Shown in pieces: positions 8,574-16,042 of a stretch of 64,000 nucleotides of DNA (positions are counted from its first letter, which is position 1; each line of letters opens with the position of its first letter). A program made the position numbers and the translations under genes. A model generated the notes under the pieces. It ran no database searches. It saw only the letters and a program-made list of their open reading frames with translations, and had not been told where the DNA came from. The stretch is from Microbacterium endophyticum (lineage in GTDB: Bacteria > Actinomycetota > Actinomycetes > Actinomycetales > Microbacteriaceae). Location of the stretch: positions 1,364,001 through 1,428,000 of the forward strand of contig NZ_CP049255.1 in assembly GCF_011047135.1 (NCBI RefSeq), given 5' to 3'.

Positions 8574-8606
8574 TTTAGTTAGGGCAGCCTAATATCCCAC
8601 TAGACT
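8574..8606 (+). promoter_or_regulatory. IdeR/DtxR-type iron box and leaderless promoter of heme oxygenase
   Basis: The 19 bases at 8574-8592 (TTTAGTTAGGGCAGCCTAA) match 14 of 19 positions of the DtxR/IdeR consensus TTAGGTTAGGCTAACCTAA. The site covers the expected -35 region. The -10 box TAGACT follows at 8601-8606 and the ATG 6 nt after that. The sequence predicts repression by iron-loaded IdeR/DtxR and induction under iron limitation. Confidence 0.65.
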
Positions 8607-8612
8607 GACCGC

Positions 8613-9266
8613 ATGAGCCAACCGATACCGTTCTCGACGGCCCTCCGCGAACGTTCCACGACAGCACACTCCGGCAGTGAGAGCGCTGGCTTCATGTCCG
8701 ATCTCATCAATGGCAAGGGCACCCGCGACGACTACGTCGCACTCGTAGCGCAGCACTGGTTCATCTACGAAGCGCTCGAAGGTGCCGCAGATCGCATGCG
8801 CCGCGACTCGGTGGCATCCGTTTTCATTACCGACAAGCTCACCCGCATTCCCGCACTCGAGGCTGATCTCGAATTCTTGATCGGCGCCGACTGGCGCGAA
8901 CAGATCGCACCCCTCCCGACGACACGGCGATACGTCGACCGCATCAACAAGGTTGCCGCGACATGGGCCGGCGGATTCGTCGCCCACCACTACACGCGCT
9001 ACCTCGGCGACCTCTCGGGAGGTCTCTTCATCGGGCGGCTCATGCAGCGTCGATTCGGCTTCGATACCAACGGCATCGGCTTCTACGTGTTTGCAGACAT
9101 CGCTGATCCGAAACAGTTCAAAGAGGTCTATCGCGACCAGCTCGACGCCGCGCCCTGGGATGACGCCGAGAAAGACCGCGTCATCGAAGAGGTTCTTCTG
9201 GCGTACCGTTTCAACACCGAACTCTTCGAAGATCTTGCTCGCGCCAAGGCCGAGGCCGCGGCGTAG
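8613..9266 (+). CDS. hmuO: Heme oxygenase (biliverdin-producing)
   Basis: Opens the heme ring to release iron, CO and biliverdin. The 217-residue length is normal. The N-terminal helix FSTALRERSTTAHSGSES contains the proximal heme-ligand His (about residue 19). The distal helix shows YTRYLGDLSGGLFIGRLMQR, with the conserved Gly-Asp-x-Ser-Gly-Gly. Phe/Tyr-rich FYVFADIADPKQFKEVYRDQL completes the family pattern. It follows a DUF2470 gene, and an IdeR-like box lies in its promoter, which fits iron acquisition from heme. It ends 7 bp from the convergent helicase gene. Confidence 0.96.
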   Translation: MSQPIPFSTALRERSTTAHSGSESAGFMSDLINGKGTRDDYVALVAQHWFIYEALEGAADRMRRDSVASVFITDKLTRIPALEADLEFLIGADWREQIAPLPTTRRYVDRINKVAATWAGGFVAHHYTRYLGDLSGGLFIGRLMQRRFGFDTNGIGFYVFADIADPKQFKEVYRDQLDAAPWDDAEKDRVIEEVLLAYRFNTELFEDLARAKAEAAA

Positions 9267-9272
9267 CCACCG

Positions 9273-10649
9273 CTACGAAGCTTCGGGCGCTGAGGGCGCC
9301 GGTGGGCGGAGCGCTTGCGCCATGAAACGCTGCACATCGGCGTCGACGCGAATATCGCTCGGCCGAAGAGGTCTCGACAGGTAGAGACCGTCGATCGAAG
9401 TGAGTCGCGACAGCGCAACGTACGTCTGCCCGGGTGCAAACGCGCCAGCGCCGAGATCGATGACGGCCCGATCGTACGTCTGGCCCTGCGATTTGTGAAT
9501 CGTCACGGCCCACGCCAGGCGCAAGGGAAACTGGGTGAATTCAGCGACGATGTCGCGTGAGAGTTTTCGGGATGCCGCGTCATACGCGTACCGGAACCGT
9601 TCCCACACTGCGGGCTCGACGTCGTGCTCCTGCCCATCGACTTCGACGCGCACCGTGCCCCCCGTGATGCGGGTCACCGTGCCGATCGTGCCGTTGACCC
9701 ATCGCGGCGGTTCGCCGTACGTCGCGGCATCATTCCGCAAAAACATCACCTGAGCGCCGACCTTCAACTGAAGCTCGGGATCGGCCGGGTACAGGTCGCC
9801 GCGCCCGAAGTCGCCGTTGATCTCGGCCTTCGCGGTCTGCGAGCGGCCAGGAAGCGCATCGAGGTGCCTTCGGTTGATCGACGTCACGATGTCATTACGC
9901 GTCGCCAGAGTGATAATCGGCGGCTCATCGTCGCTCGGCTCGGGGGGCTTTCGCGCGCCGGCATCATTGAGCACCTGCGCAATATCCGCTGTGACGCGGC
10001 CGTAGCGCACGGCGTTGAGCATCGCCTTGAAAACCGGATCTGCCTGCCGGTGGATATCGCGCAGCTCTCGGATGTGCAGCTCGGCACCGTGCGACCCGAT
10101 GTCGATCAGCCCATCGCCTGATGTTTCCCCGACCCAGACATGCGCGTCGAAAAACCAAAAAGAACGGTAATGATCTTCGATGTAGCGCAGCTCGTCGCCG
10201 CGCGGCGGCACGGGAGCCAGTTGATACGGGTCGCCGAACATCACAATCTGCACGCCGCCAAATGGCTCGGCCCGGCGTCCCCTCGCCTGTCGGAGAGATC
10301 GGTCGATGCCATCCATGAGGTCAGCGTTCACCATCGAAATCTCGTCGATGACGAGAGTATCGATTGCATTCAGTAGCTTGCGCGTGGCATCCGTCTGGTC
10401 AATGACGCCGTTGGCGATCAGACCGATCGGAAGCCGAAACAGCGAGTGGATCGTCTGGCCCTCGACATTGAGAGCAGCAACACCGGTCGGCGCACAGATC
10501 GCTATCTGCTTCGACGTGTTGTACGTGAGATGACGCAGCAGTGTGGATTTTCCCGTGCCGGCGCGACCCGTGACAAACACGTGCTCTCGTGTGTCTTCAA
10601 TAAGTCGATAGAGCGCCTCCTGCTCTGCTGACAGGGACGGCTCGCTCAC
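9273..10649 (-). CDS. Pif1/RecD-like superfamily 1 DNA helicase
   Basis: A 458-residue ATP-dependent helicase. Walker A is VFVTGRAGTGKSTLLRHL, followed by the Pif1 motif IAICAPTGVAALNVEGQTIHSLF, the Walker B-type LVIDEISMVNADLMDGID, VQIVMFGDPYQLAPV, and the C-terminal motif AWAVTIHKSQGQTYDRAVIDLG with YVALSRLTSIDGLYL. This is the compact bacterial Pif1-like form, thought to unwind DNA at stalled forks or special structures. I chose the GTG at 10649, 7 nt behind a TAGCAT -10 box; GTG at 10652 or the ATG at 10688 are alternatives. It is divergent from the membrane protein gene at 10749. Confidence 0.9.
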   Translation of the reverse strand: MSEPSLSAEQEALYRLIEDTREHVFVTGRAGTGKSTLLRHLTYNTSKQIAICAPTGVAALNVEGQTIHSLFRLPIGLIANGVIDQTDATRKLLNAIDTLVIDEISMVNADLMDGIDRSLRQARGRRAEPFGGVQIVMFGDPYQLAPVPPRGDELRYIEDHYRSFWFFDAHVWVGETSGDGLIDIGSHGAELHIRELRDIHRQADPVFKAMLNAVRYGRVTADIAQVLNDAGARKPPEPSDDEPPIITLATRNDIVTSINRRHLDALPGRSQTAKAEINGDFGRGDLYPADPELQLKVGAQVMFLRNDAATYGEPPRWVNGTIGTVTRITGGTVRVEVDGQEHDVEPAVWERFRYAYDAASRKLSRDIVAEFTQFPLRLAWAVTIHKSQGQTYDRAVIDLGAGAFAPGQTYVALSRLTSIDGLYLSRPLRPSDIRVDADVQRFMAQALRPPAPSAPEAS

Positions 10650-10748
10650 CACTCCAATGCTAGGCGTGCCAGCCCCACGCTGCGGCATCGAATGGCCCCA
10701 AATGACATTTGGCTCGGGACCCACTACCAAGTTTCCTAGACTGGTGCT

Positions 10749-11888
10749 GTGGATGCGGGGGTGGACACGAAAGAGCGGGATGCTGCGGCATACCCGCCGA
10801 TTGGTGCGCCCGAGCCGACGCCTGCCACCCGTCGGCGCCGTAAAGTACCTCGAAGCCGCCCGCGACTCCTCCTCGACCTGGCCGTACTCGGAGTAATCGG
10901 AGCTCTGCTGGTGGCGGCAACCGGCGCCTCGTACTCAGTGCTTTACGAGAGGTTCTACAGCCCCACCGCATTCGTTGTCCGCTACCTGAACCTCCTCAGC
11001 GAGGGGCAGGCAGCTGAGGCGCTCGCTGTTCCCGGTGTCGCCCTCACCGAGGCGGAGTTGCAGGCGCAAGATCTCTCGCCCGACGCGTCGGATGCACTAC
11101 TGCGAAAAGCCGCACTCGGCCAACTGAGCGACATCACGCCCGTATCGGAGACCACAGACGGCGACGTCACCGAAGTCACCGTGTCGTACAAGGCGATGGG
11201 AAACCCTGCCACGACAACTTTCGAAGTCGCGCGCGACGGAGTGATCGGGGTTGCCCCCGCGTGGCGATTCACGACGAGCCCGCTGGGCATCATCGACGTC
11301 ACTGTGCTCGGTTCGATGCAGTTCAGCGTCAACGGCTTCGAAATCGATAAGCGCCAGGTTTCTGCTGACGGTGTCGATGCCGACCCCCTCGCCGCGATTC
11401 CGATGCTCGTGTTCTCCCCCGGGATTTACACGGTGTCAGTCGACACGGCGATCTCGGCCACCACCGGCGTTGCGATACTCGCTGATGTGCCCCTCAAAGA
11501 AGTACCGATTCAGGTGCAGGCTGAGCCAACCGACGAATTCGTCGAAACAGCGCAGGAGCGGGTCACCGAGTTTTTGGCTAGTTGCGCACAGCAGCAGGTA
11601 CTTCAACCGACGGGGTGCCCCTTCGGCCTTGTCGAACAAAACCGCATCATTGACCTGCCGACGTGGTCGATCACCGAACAGCCGACAGTCGCGATCCAGC
11701 CAGACGGTGCAAACTGGCGCATCCCAGACACCACCGCGATGGCGCACATCGAAGTGTCGGTGCAATCACTGTTCGACGGCTCGATTTCAACGCTCAGTCA
11801 AGACATTCCATTCATCGTGAACGGTTCCATCACCACTCTGGGCGACGGTTCTGTCTCTATTCGCGTCGGCGGCACGCCGGCCGATTAG
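10749..11888 (+). CDS. Single-pass membrane protein with large extracytoplasmic domain
   Basis: A 379-residue protein. Basic N-terminus (TRRRRKVPRSRPR), one transmembrane helix at about residues 42-65 (LDLAVLGVIGALLVAATGAS), then about 310 residues outside. The first outer part (to about residue 190) resembles NTF2-like/DUF4878 ligand-binding folds (FVVRYLNLLSEGQAAEALAV) and the remainder is beta-rich. I do not recognise a named family, and the fold comparison is inference. The GTG at 10749 is 6 nt behind TAGACT (10737-10742), so the mRNA is likely leaderless. Its 3' end overlaps the convergent copD-ctaG gene by 4 bp. Confidence 0.78.
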   Translation: MDAGVDTKERDAAAYPPIGAPEPTPATRRRRKVPRSRPRLLLDLAVLGVIGALLVAATGASYSVLYERFYSPTAFVVRYLNLLSEGQAAEALAVPGVALTEAELQAQDLSPDASDALLRKAALGQLSDITPVSETTDGDVTEVTVSYKAMGNPATTTFEVARDGVIGVAPAWRFTTSPLGIIDVTVLGSMQFSVNGFEIDKRQVSADGVDADPLAAIPMLVFSPGIYTVSVDTAISATTGVAILADVPLKEVPIQVQAEPTDEFVETAQERVTEFLASCAQQQVLQPTGCPFGLVEQNRIIDLPTWSITEQPTVAIQPDGANWRIPDTTAMAHIEVSVQSLFDGSISTLSQDIPFIVNGSITTLGDGSVSIRVGGTPAD

Positions 11889-13861
11889 CGCGCGGCTCGC
11901 GCGTCTTTTTCTGCGAGAGCCTGCAACTTGGCGTTGTACTCAGCGAGTTCCGCATCGCCCGTACGGTCAGCCTGCCGGTCAGTTCGGCGCTGAAGCCGGT
12001 CATCGTTTCGGCTCCATTGAATTGCCACGGTGATCGCAAGGATGAGGGTGGGAATCTCACCCACCGACCACGCCACACCGCCACCCGTGTACTGATCTGC
12101 GAGCGGGGTGAGCCCCCACTCGCGTCCCATCGATCCGAACCACTCCGCGATGAAGAGCGTCGACTGCATCATGATCGCAACGCCGAAGAACGCGTGGGTT
12201 GCCATCACGGTAATGAGAGTGAGCAGGCGAAACGCGTACGGAAAGCGATACGGAACCGGATCGATACCGATCAGGGACTGCACGAAGAGATAACCCGTGA
12301 TGAGGAAGTGTGCCACCATCCACTCGTGGCCAAGGTGGTCGTACAACGACCATCGGAACAGGTCGGTGTAGTAGAACACCCACAGCGAGCCGACGAACAT
12401 GGCGGCTGTGAAGAATGGGTTGGTCACGACTCGCGCTACCGGGGTGTGAACGGCCCACAGGATCCACTCTCGTCCACCACGGGTGCCGTCCTGGCGCTTT
12501 TCGATTGCACGCGCCGCGAGGGTAATCGGAGAGCCGGGCACCAACAGCAGCGGTATCGCCATCGTCAAGAGCATGTGGCCCATCATGTGCACGCTGAACA
12601 GATAGTCCTGGTAGACGTTGAGCGGGCCGCAGGTGACCCAGAAGAGCAGCGCCATGCCGAGCAGCCACAGCACTGTGCGATAGATCGGCCATGCGTCGCC
12701 ACGGCGATGCATCCGCCAGACGCCGGCGAGGTAGAAGAACACTCCAAAAGCGACGACGAACGCCCACAGCAGGTCGATCTCCCACGAGGTGAACCATCGG
12801 GCGATTGTCAGCTCGGGCGGCAGCGCCGACCCGGTGAGCAGCTCCGCCGGTGTGCGTGTCACGGGCACTGTCTCATCTGCGGGCGGGGCGGTGCGCGCAA
12901 GCGCTGCGGCGACACCGCTCGCGATGCCCATGAAAGCCACTTCGATCGTGATGAGCAACCAAAACAGTCTGGATGCGGCATCCTGCCCGATCCGCGAAAT
13001 CAGCCTGAGTCGGTACCAAGCCGCGAGGATGCCGATGGCAATGAGCGCGACGACTTTGACAGCCAGAAGCGCGCCATACGGCGAGATGAGGCCCTCCCAC
13101 GAGTCGACGCTGACGGTTGCACGCGCGACACCCGACACCGCGACAGCGACGAACGACACGATTGCGAGACTTGAATAGCGCCGCAGCACGTCGCCCATTT
13201 CGTTGCGACTGAGCACGGGACGAATCACGACCAGCAGAACGAGCCCGCCGATCCACACTGCCGCCCCGACCATGTGCAGGATGAGGGCGGTCATCGCGAG
13301 GTTGTGAGTCGAAAGCTCACCGGAGTGGCCCTGTGTGCCCATCGGCACGAGGGTAACCGCGGCAAGGATCGCGACGAGCAACGTCGAGGTCCAGCCGCGC
13401 ACAGCGAACGTGAGCACCGTGAGGACGGCACCGGCGATCGTGGTGATCAGCCATGTACGACCGACCTCTTGCTGAATCAGAAAACGGCCCAGCTGTTCGC
13501 CGAAGAGCGCGTCAGCGCTCGGCGCAGCATTCGTGATGTTGACGAAGGTGAAGAATCCCGTCACGGCGGCCGCGACAGTGAAGATAGCGGCTGATATCGA
13601 GGCGGTATCGAGAGCCACCTCGAATGCGCGTTCGTTCGCCTTCAACCCATACAGCGCAAGCACGAGAGTCCCGAGCATGCCCGCTGCGGAGATGTTGACA
13701 ACCATCGTCGCCGCGGGCAGGCCCCACCTCACGACCGGGCCGGGGTCGGCAATCTGTAGCGGGTCGGCTCCACCGCCATATGCGAGGCCCCAGATGAGGC
13801 CGGCTACTGCGGTGAGCGCGAGGATCGACGGGCCGACGGCCCTCAGCACTCGAGGATTCAC
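11885..13861 (-). CDS. Fused CopD copper-resistance / CtaG cytochrome oxidase assembly membrane protein
   Basis: A 658-residue polytopic protein. The N-terminal half (to about residue 330) is CopD-like, with helices such as ILHMVGAAVWIGGLVLLVV carrying the conserved His/Trp. The C-terminal half is CtaG (caa3-type oxidase assembly), with FYLAGVWRMHRRGDAWPI, YLFSVHMMGHMLLTMAIPLL and LGHEWMVAHFLITGYLF, all rich in putative copper-ligand His and Met. This fusion is common in actinobacteria; it is taken to move copper to or across the membrane for oxidase maturation. The GTG at 13861 is preceded by GGGGGA, which also follows a TAGGCT box, so led or leaderless initiation are both possible. Confidence 0.93.
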   Translation of the reverse strand: MNPRVLRAVGPSILALTAVAGLIWGLAYGGGADPLQIADPGPVVRWGLPAATMVVNISAAGMLGTLVLALYGLKANERAFEVALDTASISAAIFTVAAAVTGFFTFVNITNAAPSADALFGEQLGRFLIQQEVGRTWLITTIAGAVLTVLTFAVRGWTSTLLVAILAAVTLVPMGTQGHSGELSTHNLAMTALILHMVGAAVWIGGLVLLVVIRPVLSRNEMGDVLRRYSSLAIVSFVAVAVSGVARATVSVDSWEGLISPYGALLAVKVVALIAIGILAAWYRLRLISRIGQDAASRLFWLLITIEVAFMGIASGVAAALARTAPPADETVPVTRTPAELLTGSALPPELTIARWFTSWEIDLLWAFVVAFGVFFYLAGVWRMHRRGDAWPIYRTVLWLLGMALLFWVTCGPLNVYQDYLFSVHMMGHMLLTMAIPLLLVPGSPITLAARAIEKRQDGTRGGREWILWAVHTPVARVVTNPFFTAAMFVGSLWVFYYTDLFRWSLYDHLGHEWMVAHFLITGYLFVQSLIGIDPVPYRFPYAFRLLTLITVMATHAFFGVAIMMQSTLFIAEWFGSMGREWGLTPLADQYTGGGVAWSVGEIPTLILAITVAIQWSRNDDRLQRRTDRQADRTGDAELAEYNAKLQALAEKDARAAR

Positions 13862-13883
13862 TCCCCCAGCCTAAGCGGGCAAA

Positions 13884-13919
13884 ACAAAAGGGAGGATGCC
13901 GAAGCATCCTCCCTTTTGT
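13884..13919 (-). terminator. Intrinsic terminator downstream of HU
   Basis: A perfect 16-bp stem (ACAAAAGGGAGGATGC with its complement at 13904-13919) closes on the tetraloop CGAA. The A-run and T-run flanks make it able to work on both strands. It lies 16 bp past the HU stop codon and before the copD-ctaG start. Confidence 0.9.
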
Positions 13920-13934
13920 TGACGACGGTGTCGA

Positions 13935-14222
13935 CTACTTGACAGCAGCCTTCAGCTTCGAGCCAGCGGTCACCTTGACGCGCTTGCCAGCAGGGATCTG
14001 GATCTCTGCGCCGGTCTGGGGGTTACGGCCCGTGCGCGCCGAGGTCTCAACCTGCTCGAACGCGATCCAACCCGGGATCGAGACCTTCGTGCCCTTGGCA
14101 ACGGCCTCAGAAACGGTCGAGAAGAGGGAGTCGAGAACGCCCGAAACGGCGGACTGGCTTTGTCCGGTCGCGCTGGCAATGCTCGCGACGAGTTCGGTCT
14201 TGGTAATGGACTTGTCGGCCAT
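13935..14222 (-). CDS. hup: HU family nucleoid DNA-binding protein
   Basis: A 95-residue histone-like protein that bends and compacts DNA as a dimer. It starts MADKSITKTELVASIASATG and carries the family core VSIPGWIAFEQVETSARTGR and the DNA-contacting arm NPQTGAEIQIPAGKRVKV with Pro at the tip. It lacks the long Lys/Ala-rich tail of mycobacterial HU. I placed the start at the ATG at 14222, preceded by GGAGG; the frame is open upstream but the family N-terminus begins here. Single-gene transcription is suggested by the terminators on both sides. Confidence 0.96.
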   Translation of the reverse strand: MADKSITKTELVASIASATGQSQSAVSGVLDSLFSTVSEAVAKGTKVSIPGWIAFEQVETSARTGRNPQTGAEIQIPAGKRVKVTAGSKLKAAVK

Positions 14223-14423
14223 GTGTTGTCCTCCGAGGCAGCGAGAGCCGCCTTTGATTACTGGTGTCCGGTTGGCGAAGACCTTCCGGCTGGTCGGATC
14301 GACCGCCTCGACTATAGCCAATTTCCCCGGAAATACGCGGATTTACGCTGCTGTGGCCCAAATTCCGCGGCGTGTTGAGCCGAATTCGCCCCTTTTTCGA
14401 GGTTTCGGGCGTCAAACAACGAA

Positions 14424-14459
14424 AAAGACCCAGGAGTTCCGAGGAACTCCTGGGTCTTT
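14424..14459 (-). terminator. Intrinsic terminator downstream of rpsN
   Basis: A 17-bp perfect inverted repeat (AAAGACCCAGGAGTTCC and its complement) with a tiny GA centre, flanked by A- and T-runs. It lies 16 bp past the rpsN stop and ends the rpmB-rpmG-rpsN operon. Confidence 0.9.
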
Positions 14460-14475
14460 CTTTACGCTGTGGTGC

Positions 14476-14781
14476 TTACCAGCTGGACTTGGTGACACCG
14501 GGCAGTTCGCCACGGTGAGCCATGTCACGGAAACGCACACGCGAGATGCCGAACTTCGTCAGCACACCACGGGGGCGGCCGTCGATGACATCGCGGCTAC
14601 GCACGCGGATGGGCGATGCGTTGCGGGGCAGCTTCTGCAGGCCGAGGCGTGCGGCTTCGCGCTGCTCGTCGGTCGAGGTCGGGTCGACCAGGGCCTTCTT
14701 GAGTTCAAGACGCTTTGCCGCGTAACGCTCGACGATGACCTTGCGCTGCTCGTTACGAGCGATTTTGCTCTTCTTAGCCAT
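14476..14781 (-). CDS. rpsN: 30S ribosomal protein S14 (uS14, zinc-independent long form)
   Basis: A 101-residue S14: [40 protein letters not shown], and the C-terminal [20 protein letters not shown]. The long form without any CxxC pair is the zinc-independent (C-minus) type; the zinc-binding form is about 61 residues with four Cys. It is the last gene of rpmB-rpmG-rpsN, 3 bp after rpmG. Confidence 0.97.
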   Translation of the reverse strand: MAKKSKIARNEQRKVIVERYAAKRLELKKALVDPTSTDEQREAARLGLQKLPRNASPIRVRSRDVIDGRPRGVLTKFGISRVRFRDMAHRGELPGVTKSSW

Positions 14782-14784
14782 GGA

Positions 14785-14955
14785 TCAACGCTCCTCTCGG
14801 AAATCAACGTGCTTGCGCACTACGGGGTCGTACTTCTTGAGCACGATGCGGTCGGGGTTGTTGCGGCGGTTCTTGCGCGTCACGTAGGTGTAACCCGTGC
14901 CGGCGGTCGAACGCAGCTTGATGATCGGACGAACGTCCTGAGACTTCTTTGCCAT
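14785..14955 (-). CDS. rpmG: 50S ribosomal protein L33 (bL33, zinc-independent form)
   Basis: A 56-residue protein found by direct translation of the minus strand: [20 protein letters not shown] at the start, then [20 protein letters not shown] and a [17 protein letters not shown] end. There are no cysteines, so this is the form that does not need zinc. Its ATG overlaps the rpmB stop by one base (TAATG), which suggests translational coupling, and rpsN follows after 3 bp. Confidence 0.96.
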   Translation of the reverse strand: MAKKSQDVRPIIKLRSTAGTGYTYVTRKNRRNNPDRIVLKKYDPVVRKHVDFREER

Positions 14956-15191
14956 TAGAGCTTCACACCCTTCGCAATGAGGTCCTTGACGACCGACTCG
15001 ATACCGCGGGCGTCAATGACCTTGATGCCCTTAGCCGAAACGTTGAGCTTGATGTTGCGGCCCAACGACGGAACGAAATAGGTCTTCTTCTGCACGTTCG
15101 GGTCGAAGCGACGCTTCGTCCGGCGGTGCGAGTGCGAGATGTTGTGTCCGAAGCCGGGAACAGCTCCAGTCACCTGGCACACTGCTGCCAT
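14955..15191 (-). CDS. rpmB: 50S ribosomal protein L28 (bL28, zinc-independent form)
   Basis: A 78-residue L28 beginning [20 protein letters not shown], with [20 protein letters not shown] and a C-terminal [15 protein letters not shown]. Only one cysteine (position 5) is left of the four in zinc-binding L28. A clear AAGGAG ribosome binding site precedes the ATG at 15191. It is first in the rpmB-rpmG-rpsN operon. Confidence 0.97.
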   Translation of the reverse strand: MAAVCQVTGAVPGFGHNISHSHRRTKRRFDPNVQKKTYFVPSLGRNIKLNVSAKGIKVIDARGIESVVKDLIAKGVKL

Positions 15192-15269
15192 AGTAATTTC
15201 TCCTTAGTACCGTGACACCGGACGGTGCCACCCAAGATCCCTTGTCTGCGCTTTTTTCCACAGAACTCG

Positions 15270-15286
15270 TACCCGCAGAACGGGTA
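15270..15286 (-). promoter_or_regulatory. Short hairpin in the rpmB leader
   Basis: TACCCG (15270-15275) and CGGGTA (15281-15286) form a perfect 6-bp stem around five bases. It lies about 80 bp upstream of rpmB within a probable long 5' leader. A second self-complementary element (CACCGTCCGGTG) lies nearer the start. These could be leader structures of a ribosomal-protein operon; no known riboswitch class is recognised. Confidence 0.3.
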
Positions 15287-15337
15287 GGAGGAGGGGAAAA
15301 AGTGCGAACCGCGCGCTGGAGTGCGCACAGACGGTCT

Positions 15338-16042
15338 CTACTCTAACACGCTCGGGCGTGTCGACTTGACTTGGGGCGCAGCATCCCGACCCCAGCGAAA
15401 CGGTGAGACCGTGCGGTCACCCCGGATCCAGAACCGCCATGGAAAAGCGTCGGTCCCCGCCACCCCCGCGACACCGACGCGCGGCCCGGATGCCACCCCC
15501 ACCTGCTGCGCGCTCGCCAGCCAAAGTCGCGCCGTTGCGCCGGCTAACTCACTCCCGGAAATCGCGTCCATTCCGTCATGCACGGGATGGCGAAGCCCCA
15601 GCGCCGCTGCGAGTCGTCCGGGCCCGCGCGCGTAGTCACGCGCAGTGCGAGCTGCTGGTCGGCGGTCGGCTGCGGCATCCGCGCCTTCGACGACGTCACC
15701 GGCGCGCAAAAGGACAGCGCCCGCGACCCCGTCGGGGCTGCACACGATGTTGACGCAGGTGTGAATGCCATGACTGAGGTAGACGTAAAGAAATCCAGGT
15801 GCGCCCCACATCGTCGCGTTGCGAGGTGTGCGACCCATACGCGCGTGCGAGCCCGGGTCTGGCACGTCGCCCGTCCCGAGACCGTGGTACGCCTCAACCT
15901 CGGTGATACGCAGTGCAACCAGCCGCTCGCCGTTGTGTACCTCGAGAACCCCGTCGAGGAGGCGAGGTGCAACGTTGAGCGGCAGCGCTACGAGATCGTC
16001 GCGTCGGGCCGGTCGGCGACCCGACTGCCAGTCCGCTGTCAC
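15338..16042 (-). CDS. DNA-3-methyladenine glycosylase (AAG/MPG family)
   Basis: A base-excision-repair enzyme that removes alkylated purines. The 234-residue protein shows the family signatures ALRITEVEAYHGLGTGDVPD, SHARMGRTPRNATMWGAPGF and YVYLSHGIHTCVNIV, and ends with RGPGRLAAALGL. The catalytic Glu is in EVEAY. The preferred start is the GTG at 16042, whose last bases overlap the upstream gene's TGA (GTGA); GTG at 16060 is an alternative. It may be the last gene of the leftward zinc-operon transcript, although its function has no evident link to zinc. Confidence 0.9.
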   Translation of the reverse strand: MTADWQSGRRPARRDDLVALPLNVAPRLLDGVLEVHNGERLVALRITEVEAYHGLGTGDVPDPGSHARMGRTPRNATMWGAPGFLYVYLSHGIHTCVNIVCSPDGVAGAVLLRAGDVVEGADAAADRRPAARTARDYARGPGRLAAALGLRHPVHDGMDAISGSELAGATARLWLASAQQVGVASGPRVGVAGVAGTDAFPWRFWIRGDRTVSPFRWGRDAAPQVKSTRPSVLE

